A DNA stretch of 64,000 nucleotides. Origin: Girardinichthys multiradiatus. Lineage: Eukaryota > Chordata > Actinopteri > Cyprinodontiformes > Goodeidae. Below, piece after piece: positions 48,301 to 61,289 of this stretch; the first letter of the stretch is position 1; the number at the start of each line of letters is the position of its first letter. The stretch covers positions 46,163,986 to 46,227,985 of the forward strand of contig NC_061815.1 in NCBI RefSeq assembly GCF_021462225.1, given 5' to 3'. The position numbers and the translations under genes are program-made. A model generated the notes under the pieces. The model was not told the origin of the DNA. It searched no databases and saw only the letters and a list, made by a program, of their open reading frames with translations.

Positions 48301-51300
48301 TAATAAGAGAAAAATATTATTAAGCAAGATATGCAATATTTGGTTTTCAAAATTCAAGTGAATAAGCACTGATCAACACAGAATCCTCCATAGTTAAATA
48401 TAATATAGATTTGACTTATCTGTTGAAAGGTGGACATTTTAAGTATTATTGTCATTATTTGATATAATACTTTAATTCTAATAGATTAACTGGATAAAAT
48501 CAATCAGATAAACTCTTTAAAAGGTTACTGAAGAGGAACAGAGCATGCTGTCGCCCCTCCCAAACACTCCCCCGCTTTTTTGTGCAAAATAATTCAAATG
48601 CGGCCCTCCTGTTACCCCACTATTCCCATGTTTTATTAGTTAGTGGTTTGGGAGCTTGGTTGTGTTTCCATTGGACTGTGATTTACAAAATATTAAATCT
48701 GCTGCAGACAAAGGCTTGTCTACATGTCCATTCTCCAAATTGCTCATAAAAACAATTTGCTCTTTAAAAATTTAGATCTCAGGTAAATAGAAACAAAAAT
48801 GGCAACCCTTGAGTTCAACTACACCTTTAACTTCTTGCTATGACATTTCTGAAGTTGCTTACTTTCAAGGGGCCGCTTTAAAGGGACCAAACAGCACATG
48901 AACTACAGGCTGTACACTTTAGGTGGAATTTACAAAACTGGATTCATGAAGCACATTGGACTAAATACACATGGAAGCAAACACACCCATTAAGTGCAGC
49001 AGATTGGAGCAATTTACAGCTATTTTTCAGTCAGTTGACAGTTGTCTTCTTTTCAGTCACAAACAAAACAGATGCTGTGATTGGATCAAAAACAGAGGTT
49101 TCTTATTAATATTCTAATCAACACATAACCCTGGGTTTAGACTTGTTGAGGATGTCCTCAAAAGTTTCAGAACATCTGAACTCGCATTAAAATGTGTCTC
49201 TAAATCCATAAGTGCTGCAGATTGCAAAGCAAAGTTGAATGATGCTGATTCATTCTGGAATGAACATTTTGGTTGCATTGGCTGAAGTTAAAAATGTATG
49301 AGTTCAAAAATATTACATATAGACTACAGAAATATACTGCACTAACTTGTAATTACATGACAATAAAAAGGAAACACTTTTGCACAACTACATCTTGCCG
49401 GTGTTGCATGTGTGTGACACCTCCTAAGCAACCCATCAAACTCCGCCAGCCTACTTGTCTCACATTCGTTGAGCATGTCATAAACTCCTCAATGTTCCTC
49501 AGTTGGGCAATAGTGATGGACCTTCATTCAAGGACTGATTTTTTTCTGTTCTGTTAATCAATCTTTGTGTCTTTTGTGGATCTGTTGGAATGCTCCACAA
49601 TCATAAGGTTTTGACAGGTCCCAAAAAGGGTTGTGTTGAAACATGTTTCAACACATTTCATTTCAATTAATTAGAAAACATGTTTGTAAAAGTATTAGGC
49701 AGTCCACAATGGAAGAGAGGATGAATTCATATTCTGTAATGTTCCCAACCCATTTTTGTAAATCTAGTAACTCAACTGGTCTTTTTTTTCTTTTCTTGCT
49801 TGAAAATTGTCCCCAACTTTCAGCAGATGGTATTTTTTTTTGACACAATATGCAAAAACACAAACAGCTATAAGCCTTAGGAAGACCAAACAATTAACTC
49901 TTACTATTACTTATATAGATATAGATGAATATGGATGGGCTTTCTTGCATAATGTCAAACTGTCAGTGAAGAGAAATGCTATTTATTTATTGAAACTGTT
50001 TTAGGAACAGATCTGCCTTTCTGTCTAGTTTCAAAATTAGAAGCACATGCAAACATGGCCCATTTTCTCCCAGACAGATCTTTTACAATCAGCCCCACAA
50101 ATGGACATTAGAGCAGAAAGATACTCCTCAAGTTGCTGCTTAAGTTCAATGGACCAGACCAGCAGTGCGCTGAGTGGACTCAATAGGCTGTGTGAGAAAA
50201 ATGATGCTTGATAAGAGCATAAATTGAATTAAAAACATGGTGGAGTTAAGCTTCCAGTTAAAGAAAACCCTTACTTTAACCCACTTATATTTATTAATCA
50301 TTGCAGATCCAAAACATAAAGGGGTCTCATATGTTGGTTTAATTAAAAGAAAGACAAAGTTTCCAACATTTTGTTTCTATCTGCCTGTGCTGGCAGACCA
50401 AATCTGTATCAATCTTGAACTGCAGTTGGGGGCCCCACAAAATCATTTAAAGAGCTGCAAATGGCCCCCCAGATGTTTAATTAATGATCCACTTCAAAAT
50501 CTTTGGTTTCCAATGAAAAAATTAAATTGAACAGAAATGAGCCATATATGGCAAAACATATCCTTACTGTCAGTTTTACTATGTGAGCAAAAACATAGGT
50601 GTAACAATTAAGCACTGCTCCAAACACAAGGCCGTTACAATGTCTGTCACTGTACCCTAATTCTGTTAACCTTCATCGTTTTCAAACTTGATTTTTCTTC
50701 TTTATGCCATTAAAGTTTTCTGTCTCGTCAACTAAGAGAGTGTTGCCTTTTTGCAGATTATAACATACCCCAGCAATACAAGCAGCCTTGCTTTGCATTC
50801 AGATAATCTTAATCTTAGGAAGACTAACTTTCAAATTTCAAACGTTAATGAAATATATGGTTGAATTTGTCAAAATATATTAAAAATATTAAGTTTCTAA
50901 AATGATTCACAGATTCCCATACAGTCAGACGTTTGTTTTGAAATGGTGCTATGTAAAACTGAACTTTTCAACATAGTGGATTAAAATATTGAAATCAAGA
51001 AATGTACCAAAGAAAATATGTTTACAGGGTTGTTTCCTTCTTCTCTTACATTGGTCCAAGTTTATTGTAGTAGATGCTGATTTTAATCACTATCTCAAGG
51101 ACATGTATAGCAAGAGCTCAGGTTTGCGGTTTACTGCTGTAATTGTTGTTATATATTTAGGTAAAACTAAGAATTGTTTAGTTCAAGTTACTTTATTGAA
51201 ACCACTATATACATAGTAGATATTAGTGTGTATTTATTGCTAACCGTTTTATAAAAACCCAAATCATAACAGAACAGATGTAAGAGTGATCCCATCTTTG

Positions 51301-52699
51301 AACTCCTCCTGTCTGACCCTGTTTCACTTTGTTGTTTTAGATCTTTCCTTAGAAAAAACAACAATCCCTGCTCTGAGAAGAAGCATTCGGGAAGTTAAGA
51401 GGCTGTTCTTGGGTTTTAGGTGGCTTACTCTCACGCAACATATGTGCTGGCTGGACCTGGAGAGGCAAAGGGGTCCTCCCTAGCAGGTCAGGTTTCCTAG
51501 AGCTGCCAAGGGCTAACCACTACCATCTGGCCTTACCTACTATGTTCACAACAGCTCCAGGTCTGAATAGCTTCCACATGGCAACCCGCCACCTCAGACA
51601 TAACCTCTTGAAACATGCAGAGATGTACGCATTCATGGCTCAGTGATGTGCCAATGTAAAAATACAGCATAAAAACAAAAAGCACACATACACATAAAAG
51701 AAGGTAATACTGAAGGTCAATGAAAGTAAAATAAAAAGACAGAAAAAAGGCCAAACAGCTCAGGTTAGCTGGAAGATTTTTTTCAAATAGGCAAAACTTT
51801 GCCTTATAAATACCAACAAGCATGTTGCAGACAGTTTTATACCTAATGCACTACTTACAGACCATGTATGCCAAAACTGCAGACATACATAATGGTTCAT
51901 GCAAATGCTCTACACAGAAAAACAAGAAGCAAGTACAGGTACCTTACATGCATTTATATGTGTATGCTTGTCACAGATTTACCGATACGCTTTCAGAACT
52001 GCAGGGGGCTGCAGGAGGGGGATGGGAGGAGACAGGCTTTAATCAGGAAATTCACCTCCAGGGGTTTCATCTAAACAGGACTGGGCGCTGCTCAACTCTC
52101 TGCTTCACACAGTGAATTGAATCACAGAGACAGCCTGTGCTCGAAAGCCTTAATTCACTGTCAATAAGGCTAATGCTATCACAGGTTCTCTCTGTGCAGA
52201 ATAATCTTTCATATAGTTTCATGTGGACAAAGACAGATGAAGTGAAAACTACGGTTGTGAAGCATTTTTAGTTTTATGAATTTGCATATGATTTAAAGTT
52301 AAATAAAATAGGTTTGAGTGACAAGAATAAACAAAATAAGCAAAGTGAACAATTTCAACAAGGCACTGTAATATACACAGCTGAGGTAGACGTTAGATAC
52401 CCAGAGACAGAATATGTAGCAAATTGTTTATTTTTTACTTTATTTTTTCCATTTCCGTTTTTGTATTTCAGAATTCCATGTTTTCTGAAGTTATCACTTT
52501 CTTTAACCTCAATTAAAATCTAATCATATGCTTAAATAAATAAATAATAATTAAACTTTAAACAGTTTTAATAAACTGTATTGGCATTAATTTTATTAAT
52601 TCAGTTTTAGAAAACTGTTTTAATGTTTAACACTGAAACCTAAAACACACTTAAATTTAATGTTTCTTTCTAAAGGACTATCTGATTTGACACATGCAA
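45346..52699. other. Long unique interval, no supported gene
   Basis: About 7.4 kb of mostly AT-rich unique sequence with short simple repeats. GC-moderate islands without repeats lie at 47270-47530 and 51960-52130 and could be conserved non-coding DNA. No exon was identified with confidence. Confidence 0.35.
46481..46516. repeat. A-run followed by (AT)n
   Basis: About 14 A residues run into about 11 AT units. A second A-run lies near 46541-46556. Confidence 0.9.
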
Positions 52700-54450
52700 A
52701 ACGTCTTCAGTGAACAAGCATGTTGCTCTGCTCAGGATCTTTGCTGGGGATGGAGTTTGCAAACATGGGGCTAAAGTTAGTTCTCCTCACTGCTCTGACA
52801 TCACTTGCTAATATTGTGGCTCATAACGTGTTTTACTAGTGCTTCCAATTAATCGTGTGCAGAAACCACCTATAGAAACAGCTGTTCTCCTGTTGCATAA
52901 ATGAAGCGCTCCGCTTTAAATGCTGTAATTAATAAACGTGTAATAACATAGCAGCATGCCGCTCTGCATACAGGCCCCTCCCAGGTGGCTGTTGTTCTGA
53001 TGGAGAATTTTAGATGTCAAATAACACAACGTTGGTATTAGACAATTTTTCACACTGTGGACTGGGTTAGACTGACTTGCTCTGCGGCCCAGATCTGGAC
53101 CAGAACTTTCAGAAGGGCTGATGTAGTGTGTGGAGTTGTTGCAGTGACATCTAGTGACAAAAACAAAATGAATGCATTGAGTAAACAGAGGTAAAAATTC
53201 TATTGTTGGCTGCATGCTTTATGATGCTGGGGTATGCTTTCAGTTTTCAGTGGAGATTATAACTTTCTATAGCACTTCGAAGCTAACAGACAGCTTTTAA
53301 TGGCAGAGGAGCTGCATGGCCTCAGACAAAGTAAGAAATGCACTATAGCTAAGGAATCAATGTTCAACATTGTCACCAAGGGTCAGATGAATGTCTCAAC
53401 ACTCCATCAACAAAATAGTTGCTGTATGTAAGAGTAATAATACAAAAGATGAAATCTAGTTCCTACTCCATTGTTGGATTATGAAGAGTCTAGTTGACCA
53501 AATATCAAACTTTATCAGTCTTCATATATTCAGATTTTAGTAAGTTTTATATTTTTAAAGTCACCAATTGACTCAAAATAATTAAGTGAAATAAAAGTGG
53601 ACCTTTTAAAAAGTACTCTGCTGTTCGCGCGCAGATGAATTCTCAGTAGAACACAGATGATTTGCATCTCATAGATTACACTCTGCAAAACAACAGCATG
53701 TGTGGCGCAGGGTGACAACTTATTTGCCCCCGCTGAAAAAGAAACAACATGCCCCATCTCAGCTGTAATCTTTGATCAGCTAAAACACTTTCTGTGATAA
53801 ACATTGATGCAATTCCCATGGGCAATCACTCTATAGTGCTGGCATCATGGGAGGTAATGTATGCATAGACGTGTTGAACTGCCCTGGGGCCCTCACACTC
53901 ACACACACACAAACACGCACATGGTGTACACACAGTGAGATGAATTGCTACGCCACCTAGAATAAATACATATCAGCTACAGTGAGCTGAGGTGCTTTGC
54001 ACTTTCTTTTTAATCCCCAGCATGGTGATTTATTGCGGTATACTCGTCAACAGCCATATAGACCCCTAGAACAGGGTCCAGCCAGGAGAAATAGTGGAGT
54101 TTAAGATTAAAGCCTGGCAGCTGCCTCTCACTCTATTTATGTGTTTATCGCAGAGGGACAAAATATCGGATGGTTAACCAACAATATTTTGTGCAAACAG
54201 GAATGAGGTTGTCGGTTAATCTGTTCGTCATAATCCAAGTTTTTAAATTGATGCCTTCCCAGATGTCGCTGCTGAGGAGATTTGCATTTGCTGAGGTGAA
54301 AGGCCTGGATGCTTAGCAATCAGTTGTGCACAGCAGAGTGATGCTAAAGGGCCCTTCTGTAAGTTATTTTTATACAACATGCGCATGACCATGCATATTC
54401 AGATCGAAGTGGTAACTCATCCATTTGATTATTAGGAGTTCCACTGAAAG
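52700..54450. other. Candidate regulatory/conserved non-coding block
   Basis: Repeat-poor sequence of balanced composition with several TAAT-type motifs and two octamer motifs ATTTGCAT (53660-53667 and 54280-54287), interrupted only by a short CA run near 53898. It lies 3' of qdpr. No coding frame is supported. Composition and motifs are suggestive only. Confidence 0.25.
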
Positions 54451-54764
54451 TTATTAACTGGCCTTAAAGCTAGCAGTTATTTAAGAGCACCATCTAGTGG
54501 ACACTTCCATAAAGAGGTATTACAGGGATGTTCTTTTTCTGTGGTGGACAACTCCATCAGCATCCTGACAACAAAGCCCTGAACTGAGGGATTCAAGATT
54601 TTAAAGAGTTTAAAGTATTGAAGTAGAGCTGGTGAAATAGAAAGGCCTTTTATCAACTTCTTGGACCTGCTCATATAGCTCTGAGAAGACATACGGCGGA
54701 AGTCGTATGTAGTGACACAAGTAGTAAAGCAGAGTGAAAATACACAAAAAATCTCAAAATTAAC

Positions 54765-55035
54765 ATTTTAGATGTTTAGTCCATCATTTCAAGCCAAAGC
54801 CACCTGGAGCATTGGTTGCAGAAAAGTTAAATTTGACTCTCATCTGACCAAAGCAAAGACATAAATGCCAAACTACCGGTTGGGTCTTTGTGACCTCAAT
54901 GTGCTATTCTTGGTGCAGTTTAGTGATTTAGGGATTTTTAATTTTTTTTAAACCTTGCTTACCATCATGTTTAATGTGCGTGGTGGCAAGATGAATATGG
55001 ATCCTCATCCAGCCTAGAGAAAAGAAATGGGCCCC
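54765..55035 (-). mobile_element. Tc1-like transposon remnant
   Basis: Plus-strand phrases GACTCTCATCTGACCAAAGC and GTGGTGGCAAGATGAATATG are reverse complements of fish Tc1-like transposase sequence: the segment around the first catalytic Asp and the N-terminal DNA-binding domain. The intervening sequence is shortened and shifted. Confidence 0.55.
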
Positions 55036-55479
55036 ATTATCATTTCCTATTTCTATACGCAAGCAAAAAGGAGGCTAAAAATGAATGAACTAAAAAGTCT
55101 GATTAACCTTAAAAAAAATAGCATACATAAAAAATAATTCAGTCACATTTTATTCAAAATTATTCTTGTAGATAATAAAAACTGCTTAATCATTTTCAGT
55201 TATTAACAATGATTTCTTGATGTGATTTGGTTTTTTTTTGCACCCCTGAATAAATGTGCTTGGATTTTTCTAAATTTCTCAGTTTGCTACTGCAGTAAGA
55301 GAGGAATTCATTTGACAAATGTTTACCTGGAACCAGGACTGTTTTTCTGTCTGTATGCAACTTTCTCAAAAAAATATCACATCATACACTATAGATTTTT
55401 CTTACTTTCCCAGGACCAGTTCTCTGAAAACACAACTCTTTTGTTCAAACATCTAAGAAAAAAAAGTTTCAAGGAAGAA

Positions 55480-56387
55480 TATGAAGTATAGTTTTTGACC
55501 ACTTTATTGTTAATTTTAACACACAAGGCAACACTTAGAAACCTCATAGCAGGATCAGAGCACCTTTTACACCAATGACATAAGGGACGCTTTCAATCTT
55601 GAAAGCTACGAAGAAAATAAGGCCACATCACTTTTACTGGTATTGTTCATTTGGAAGGAGACGGCGGCTTACTTTGTGTTTCTGAAGTGTCAGACCTGCT
55701 TTAGACTGAACAGTGCGAAATAAAAGGTTCACACATCTCACATGTGACAATGGAAAGACAAGTACTAGGCATGAATGTGCAAACATACACACTTGAAGAC
55801 AGCGGGAATTATAGTGATTGGCTCTTAAATTTTCATCAGTTTCCCACAAGACTGTTTTGACAACATCCTTTATAGCTAACATTAGGACAGTAAGACCTCA
55901 CAAATATCCCCCAGCCTCTCCAAATGAGCCTCCAGTACATGACTGTGTATGTGGCAATGTTTCTGATTTAGCACAATTTCACATCACCGTTCTTCTAAAT
56001 GAAATTGAATACTCTGATTAAGTCTTGATGGTTCATTGGTCAACAGTGCATTTCCATTACTGGAGATTTAATGCAGTTGGATTGCCTGTTACAGAGGAAC
56101 AGTTGCAAGCTTCTGCAAGTAGATGGAGCTGTGAGGCCACATTTGCAAAGAAAGCCCCCACTTTTCTTCACATTAAACCCATGAGGCCATCTCCTGTGTG
56201 CCTTCCCTATTTTATCACTTTCTCTCCTCATTACCTCAGCACTCTTCATTATGCCTTCGTGCCCATCTCCCTCCTCCTGCTCTTCTGTCTGCAGTCATTG
56301 TGATCCTTCTCGTCATTTCAGCATCCACCAATCCTCATTACTTCTCTCCCTACGACACCAACCACCTCCACAGTTCTGCCCTGTCCT
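55480..56387 (-). other. qdpr: Probable 3' UTR of qdpr
   Basis: Follows the qdpr stop codon on the minus strand. The first AATAAA downstream of the stop is at 55503-55508, which would place cleavage at about 55480-55490 and give a UTR of roughly 0.9 kb. No transposon is visible inside it. The end is inferred from the signal alone. Confidence 0.45.
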
Positions 56388-56490
56388 CTACTGAGCAGCC
56401 ACAGCCTGAGTTTCTCCTCCAGATGTCAGAAGCTGCATCAGGCTTCCTGAAGCGGGTCGGTTCTCCCCTGTGGCCCAGCCAAAGAACATT
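56388..56490 (-). CDS. qdpr: Quinoid dihydropteridine reductase, terminal coding exon
   Basis: QDPR is a cytosolic short-chain dehydrogenase/reductase. It uses NADH to regenerate tetrahydrobiopterin, the cofactor of the aromatic amino-acid hydroxylases. The minus strand has a strong acceptor (CCATTTTTTCTGCAG) before 56490. The exon supplies the last base of a Glu codon, then 33 residues to a TAG at 56388-56390. It contains GWATGENRPASGSLMQLLTS, the C-terminal segment of the family (human has a TGKNRPSSGSL-type motif). Phase and sequence fit the exon at 61206-61289. The last ten residues (after TSGG) differ from the mammalian end. The catalytic Tyr/Lys lie in exons outside the window. The plus strand here is also open for 118 codons, which is an antisense shadow. 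Confidence 0.92.
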
Positions 56491-58428
56491 CTGCAGAAAA
56501 AATGGAACCATTGTTTACTGGTTTACTAGAGCAGTCAAGGCACCAAAACATTAATTTATGAGTTACATGGTTGATTATGTTTGGTTATTATCAGACACCC
56601 TTCACTAAACATGAGGGAACACTTGACATTTTGGAGAGATTGAAAAAAAACAACTTTTGGAAGCTCTTAAGCTAATTTCAATAAACATCTACCAAAAACA
56701 CAAATCTTGCTAAAATAAGGCAATAACAAATAAAATGTAAATCTAGCTTTATTAGAGCTGACTCTATTAATGATGTGCACACTGCGGGTATTTCCATCAA
56801 GTCTCATGCTGCTTACTAAAGTGAACTTGAACATATATGTATTATTTAACGATGCACAGAGAAATCTGCTGGTGACCAGATACTGGTAATTTCATGCTCG
56901 ACTAGTCCTGATCGCTGACCAGCCAGTTGGAAACCAGCCCAACCAAAACACTCTGAGATTGTCAGTCAGTCAGAGCAGAGCTCAGGTGTTTTCAGCATCA
57001 GCGTGGGGTTTAAAAATGAAGTTGGAGGAAGAAAAAACAAAAATTGTGAGAAGCTCCTGGAAAGAAAAAGGAGGCACATTGGTTGTTCATTCAGGCTGAA
57101 ACAGGGGGGTAGATTTCAGCAGATAACAGGAAGAGAAACTAAAGATCATTTAAAATGTTCTTTCTGAAATCATGTTGTATTGGGTTTGAAGTAATGATAA
57201 AATTCTGTTTCAATGCAAAGCTGTGAAACACGCACAACTCTTACAGACTGACGTCTACTTTGGGCGTAATAATCAATGATCGATCATGACAAACAAGTTC
57301 TTTATAGTTATAATATACAAATGATTTAACAATTTATTATACAACAGCAAATCAGAGCTTGATTCTCAAATATATTGGACATAGCTGTTTGCCTTGAAAT
57401 GAAAACGGCTCACATTACGTTTGCAGTAGAACAAAAAAGCTTTAATCTGTAATTTTCTCTCTTTATAAATACCCCTTCTGTCCCCTTAAACATTTTAGCA
57501 TATTTGTAGATTGAGAAAGAGCGACGGCTCTGAAACCTGTACTGTTTTACTTGATTAAAAGCATTTTATTACCAATGCATTTCAATTTCCAATTTGCTCT
57601 GAAAGTTACATTAAGTATTACAAGTATTTTGTCATTTTTATTTCTCAGAGAAATAGAAATTTGCTAAAAATCAGTGTTGGGAGATCAGAACTTTCCATAA
57701 TAAAACAAAATAATCTCTCTGATTGGCACATCTCTAAAAATATTTACACTGAATTATTTTGCTTTGGCCAGAACATGTTTTTAAGACTGCACTGGATGGA
57801 AATGGTCTTAAATAAATCGCCTCCAGGTGTTATTAAATATGACCAGAAGCAATAATAAAGTAACACCTTCTTGTAATTTCCGGTCAAGTAGACTGGTTCC
57901 ATTTTGGTCCTGCAGAGACCATCATCTGTTTCCTCAGAGATGACCAAAGTGAATCCAACCCCATCTAATCTCCTTCTGCTGTAAACAGATCACTCCACCC
58001 CTCACGCGCCTCCCAAACCACACATGACATTTATTTAGAATTGTGTCCAATTTATCTATAATCATAATCTCAATGAATACAGGAGTGGATCAGGTACTCA
58101 AAAGGTTTATTTTTCTGTTACTGTGAACAGTTTTACATCAAGGTTTTATTCCCTCCAGTCCCAACATTCAAGTTTAGGATTCAATCAGAGGGATGATGGA
58201 GTTCATAACATTACTCTCAGATGTTGAAAGAATTAGATTTCGATTTTTAATGCATCCTCATAAAATTATGTCTCGCTGTTCTGCATCAGATAACATTACA
58301 GACAGATTTGTTTTAATTTATTTCTTGGGATTTATTATTCCACATAGTCTCTATTATAAAAGACACTAATAATAGAGGAAGTACAATCTGTTACACAGAC
58401 AGCATTGCAGCATCATGGTGAAGGATGT

Positions 58429-58786
58429 CAGTCAGTCATTTTCTACCGTTTCTTCCATAGTGGGTCACGGGGAACTGGTGCCCATCTCCAGCAGTCTATG
58501 GGTGAGAGGCAGGGTACACCCTGGACAGGTCTCCAGTCCATCGCAGGGCAACACACAAACAACCACACACACACTCATTCACACACCTAAGGGCAATTTA
58601 GAGAGACCAATTAACCTAACCTGACAGGCATGGCTTTGGACTGTGGGAGGAAGCTGGAATACCAGGAGAGAACCCTCGCATGCACAGGGAGAACATGCAA
58701 ACAGAAAGACCCCTGGCCAGGAGTCGAACCCAGGACCTTTTTCCTGCAAGGCAACAGTGCTACCAACTGTGCCACCGCGTAGCCCA
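58429..58786 (-). mobile_element. tRNA-headed SINE with L2-like tail, copy C
   Basis: This copy is 358 bp, the same length as copy A. On the minus strand it starts GGGCTACGCGGTGGCACAG and ends AAAATGACTGACTG. It is flanked by a perfect 11-bp target duplication, GTGAAGGATGT, at 58418-58428 and 58787-58797. It lies in the last qdpr intron, in the same orientation as the gene. Open frames of 61-82 codons over it are not genes. Confidence 0.9.
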
Positions 58787-58824
58787 GTGAAGGATGTTTG
58801 TCCATAATTTCTTACAAGAGACTT

Positions 58825-60413
58825 CAAGTGCTGCCAGAAAGTATTTGCCTCCCTTTTAAATTTCTTCTGTTTTTGATTTCTTTTGTCACACTTAAATATT
58901 TCAAACGAAACATTGTTTTAATCACACAAAGATAACATGAGTAAGTACAAAATGGTGATCCCATTTATTAAAAGGGAAAAAAACCAACAAACCAACCTGG
59001 GCTGATGTTAAAAGTAATATCAGTCTATGTGAAATCCTGAATTAAATATAACCAACATGTTTTAGAAGGATAAATATAAATTTAACTAGTTTCACTAGGA
59101 CATACCTATAGGCTCTAGGAATCCCCTAAATAAAAGCTGTCTGACAACATGAAGTAGGCTAAAAGATCTGAAAAAGCAACACATCATGTCTGACCTAAAT
59201 AAATGAAAAAACAGATAACTGGCAAAGTCATTGACATCCATCACTGTGAAAATGTCAACAAAGCCATTTCTAATAAGTCTTTGTGGCTCCAGTGAACCAC
59301 AGTGTACAGAAGCCCTGAGTTAACTAAATTCTAAGTCTAACCAAATTATCTTTTCCTCATGACTTTTAAAGTTAGCTGCAAGTAAAAAAAAAATATCTAG
59401 ATTAAAAGATTTCCAAGTTTAGTAAATTAGAAAGGGGTATAATAAATCAGGCAAACCTCGAATGTTCCTGTATGCCATTGTTCTGCAACACTTGGAAACA
59501 GCCCGTCTCTACAATCACGATGTAGCATATTTGTTAGCCTGTGAGCTTTAGCTGGCTACTCTCCAGACAGTCTAAGTGCGCAGTGGTTACTGAGAACAAT
59601 ATTTAAATCAAAGTCAAAAATCTGATTTGTACAATAGAGCTGATACAGTGCCTCTAGTGGTAGAGCAAAGTATTACAAGAACAAACAGAAAAACAAGGCT
59701 CTCAAAATATATTTTCACTTGCTTTTCAGGGCAGAAAAAAACCCAAAAACAGAACCCAAAAAAAAAAGAACCCAGAAATATTTTTATTATATATATATAT
59801 ATTATTTTATTTAACACTCACAGTTAACCTTTTTCATTAAAAAAGAGAAATTGGTCAGACTTAAAACATGAGTCCATAAATTGTTTTTTTTTTTCCCCAC
59901 TTGTCTTTCAGGGTTTCCGTAACAGTCAGAGCCACTGTCTAAAAATAGAGAAAACATGGACCAAAGGTGAACCTTCCCAGGAATGGCAGGACAAAAGTTT
60001 AACTTTCTGAGAGGTGTCACATCTGGTGTAAAACTAAAGCCACTTCAGAAAAAGAAAATCATACCTGTAGTCAAACATGATGGTGGTAGTGTGATAGTCT
60101 GTGGCTGTTTTGCTGATTTAGGACTTGCCGTTATTAATGGAACTACTAATTTTTCCTATATGCCACCAAATTATGAGAGTGTGCAGACATTACATCACCA
60201 TAAGCTCACTTGAGGAATGCAGCCAGAAAATGACCCAAAGCACACAAGCAAGTCCATCTCTAAATGGTTCAAAAATATATACATACAGAAATGAAATCAT
60301 CATTTGAAATTTGTTTTTATATCTACTCAGGGCATCTTTGATATTTATTGCTCGACGTGTGGAAAAAAAGCAGTAGTAGTTTTTAAGGGGACAAATACTT
60401 TTTCAAAGCACTG
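58825..60413 (+). mobile_element. Decayed Tc1-like transposon in the qdpr intron
   Basis: Both termini are recognisable: AGTGCTGCCAGAAAGTATTT at the left and AATACTTTTTCAAAGCACTG at the right. Plus-strand transposase relics include GGTGAACCTTCCCAGGA (DNA-binding linker), KHDGGSVIVCGCFADLGLAV (the family has VMVWGCFA here) and a CCAGAAAATGACCCAAAGCA piece around the second catalytic Asp. The C-terminal third, including the third acidic residue, is gone. About 0.6 kb at 59305-59925 appears to be an unrelated insertion in the N-terminal coding part. Confidence 0.72.
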
Positions 60414-61205
60414 CATAATACTTGATTCCAGTCAGATATTTATGTGATATTGTAATTCTCTGCTTGTATGTGGTCACTTTGAGCTGTGCTTGTGTAGCTA
60501 CTGTTCCCAGACAGTCGAAGATGTTCGAGATCTAAAGCATCAAAGCCAAGTGCAAAATCATGAAAATATCTTAAAGTCTAAAAGAACCTCCAGGTCTGAC
60601 GCTTAACATGCAGGATGAAATTGAATTTATCTGCCCACCGCTGCCCTGATGCAACAGAATGTGAATCAGACACATAAGGACTTGTCTGAGCCGTCAGCAA
60701 TGAGGGCAGCTGAGATCAAAGCCACGCAAAGAAGCGAAGCTGCACCTGAATAATATCACAGGTTTAAAGACGGATATATTGTTCTCTGATCCCCTCCAAA
60801 AAAAAAAACATTTATCTGTAGGTCAAGTGAAGTACGTATGCTGTCTTCATCTTAGTTTGATCATGCAGGTTATATTTTAGTTTTAATAAAAAGTAAAAGT
60901 CATAATGCTCATTAAAAACTAATTTATATTCTAAACTCAAACAAAAATCCAATAGAGATCATCAGAAATCAAGGTAATGGGGCAGCAGAAAAGAGAACAT
61001 AGTGTTGTAACTTGTTTCTTGCTGATGCTTCATCATTGTATAAAAAAATTATTCTTTATTTGATACCGGACACAACAATTTGAATCTGAACTGTTACTGA
61101 AGACAAACATGCACATTTCAACTGTAAAGTATTACAGACAAGACTCTCCATAGCCTTAGAAACATTTACAAAGAGGGGGTTGGGAATCCAGCCTTCGGTA
61201 CTTAC

Positions 61206-61289
61206 TCTGCAACGAATTCCAGCGGCGTCCACGAGCTGTAGTCTGCGTCAGGCATGAACTTCCTGTTCATCTGTGTATCCAAGGTAACG
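61206..61289 (-). CDS. qdpr: Quinoid dihydropteridine reductase, penultimate coding exon
   Basis: An 84-bp minus-strand exon with acceptor TTCATTTGGCAG before 61289 and an excellent donor GTAAGT after 61206. It starts with the third base of a codon and ends with the first two bases of a Glu codon, so it joins in phase to the exon at 56388-56490. The translation contains [20 protein letters not shown] and then TPLEF, matching the QDPR segment [20 protein letters not shown] of mammals. This is a structural part of the SDR C-terminal region after the active site. The exon has the 28-codon span expected for this segment. Upstream exons (Rossmann fold and the Tyr-Lys active site) lie beyond base 64000. 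Paralogue (a or b) cannot be told from this piece. Confidence 0.95.

Larger units (their letters stand above)
56491..61205 (-). other. qdpr: Last qdpr intron, with SINE and Tc1-like insertions
   Basis: A 4.7 kb intron with donor GTAAGT at 61200-61205 and acceptor CTGCAG at 56491-56496. It carries SINE copy C and the decayed Tc1-like element. The stretches 56500-58428 and 60414-61205 show no other feature; a 67-codon minus frame at 57744-57947 is unassigned. Confidence 0.85.

Noticed and set aside
52280..52287. Additional ATTTGCAT octamers across the window
   Set aside because: An 8-base AT-rich motif is expected several times in 64 kb, so single sites are not evidence of an enhancer.
56198..56554. 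118-codon plus-strand frame with coding-like third positions
   Set aside because: It is antisense to the qdpr terminal exon, which has matching splice phase and protein family; the apparent coding signal belongs to the other strand.
57744..57947. 67-codon minus-strand frame considered as the qdpr terminal exon
   Set aside because: Its RTKMEPVYL segment faintly recalls the mammalian QDPR end, but the true terminal exon with the RPASGSL motif, correct phase and acceptor is at 56388-56490.
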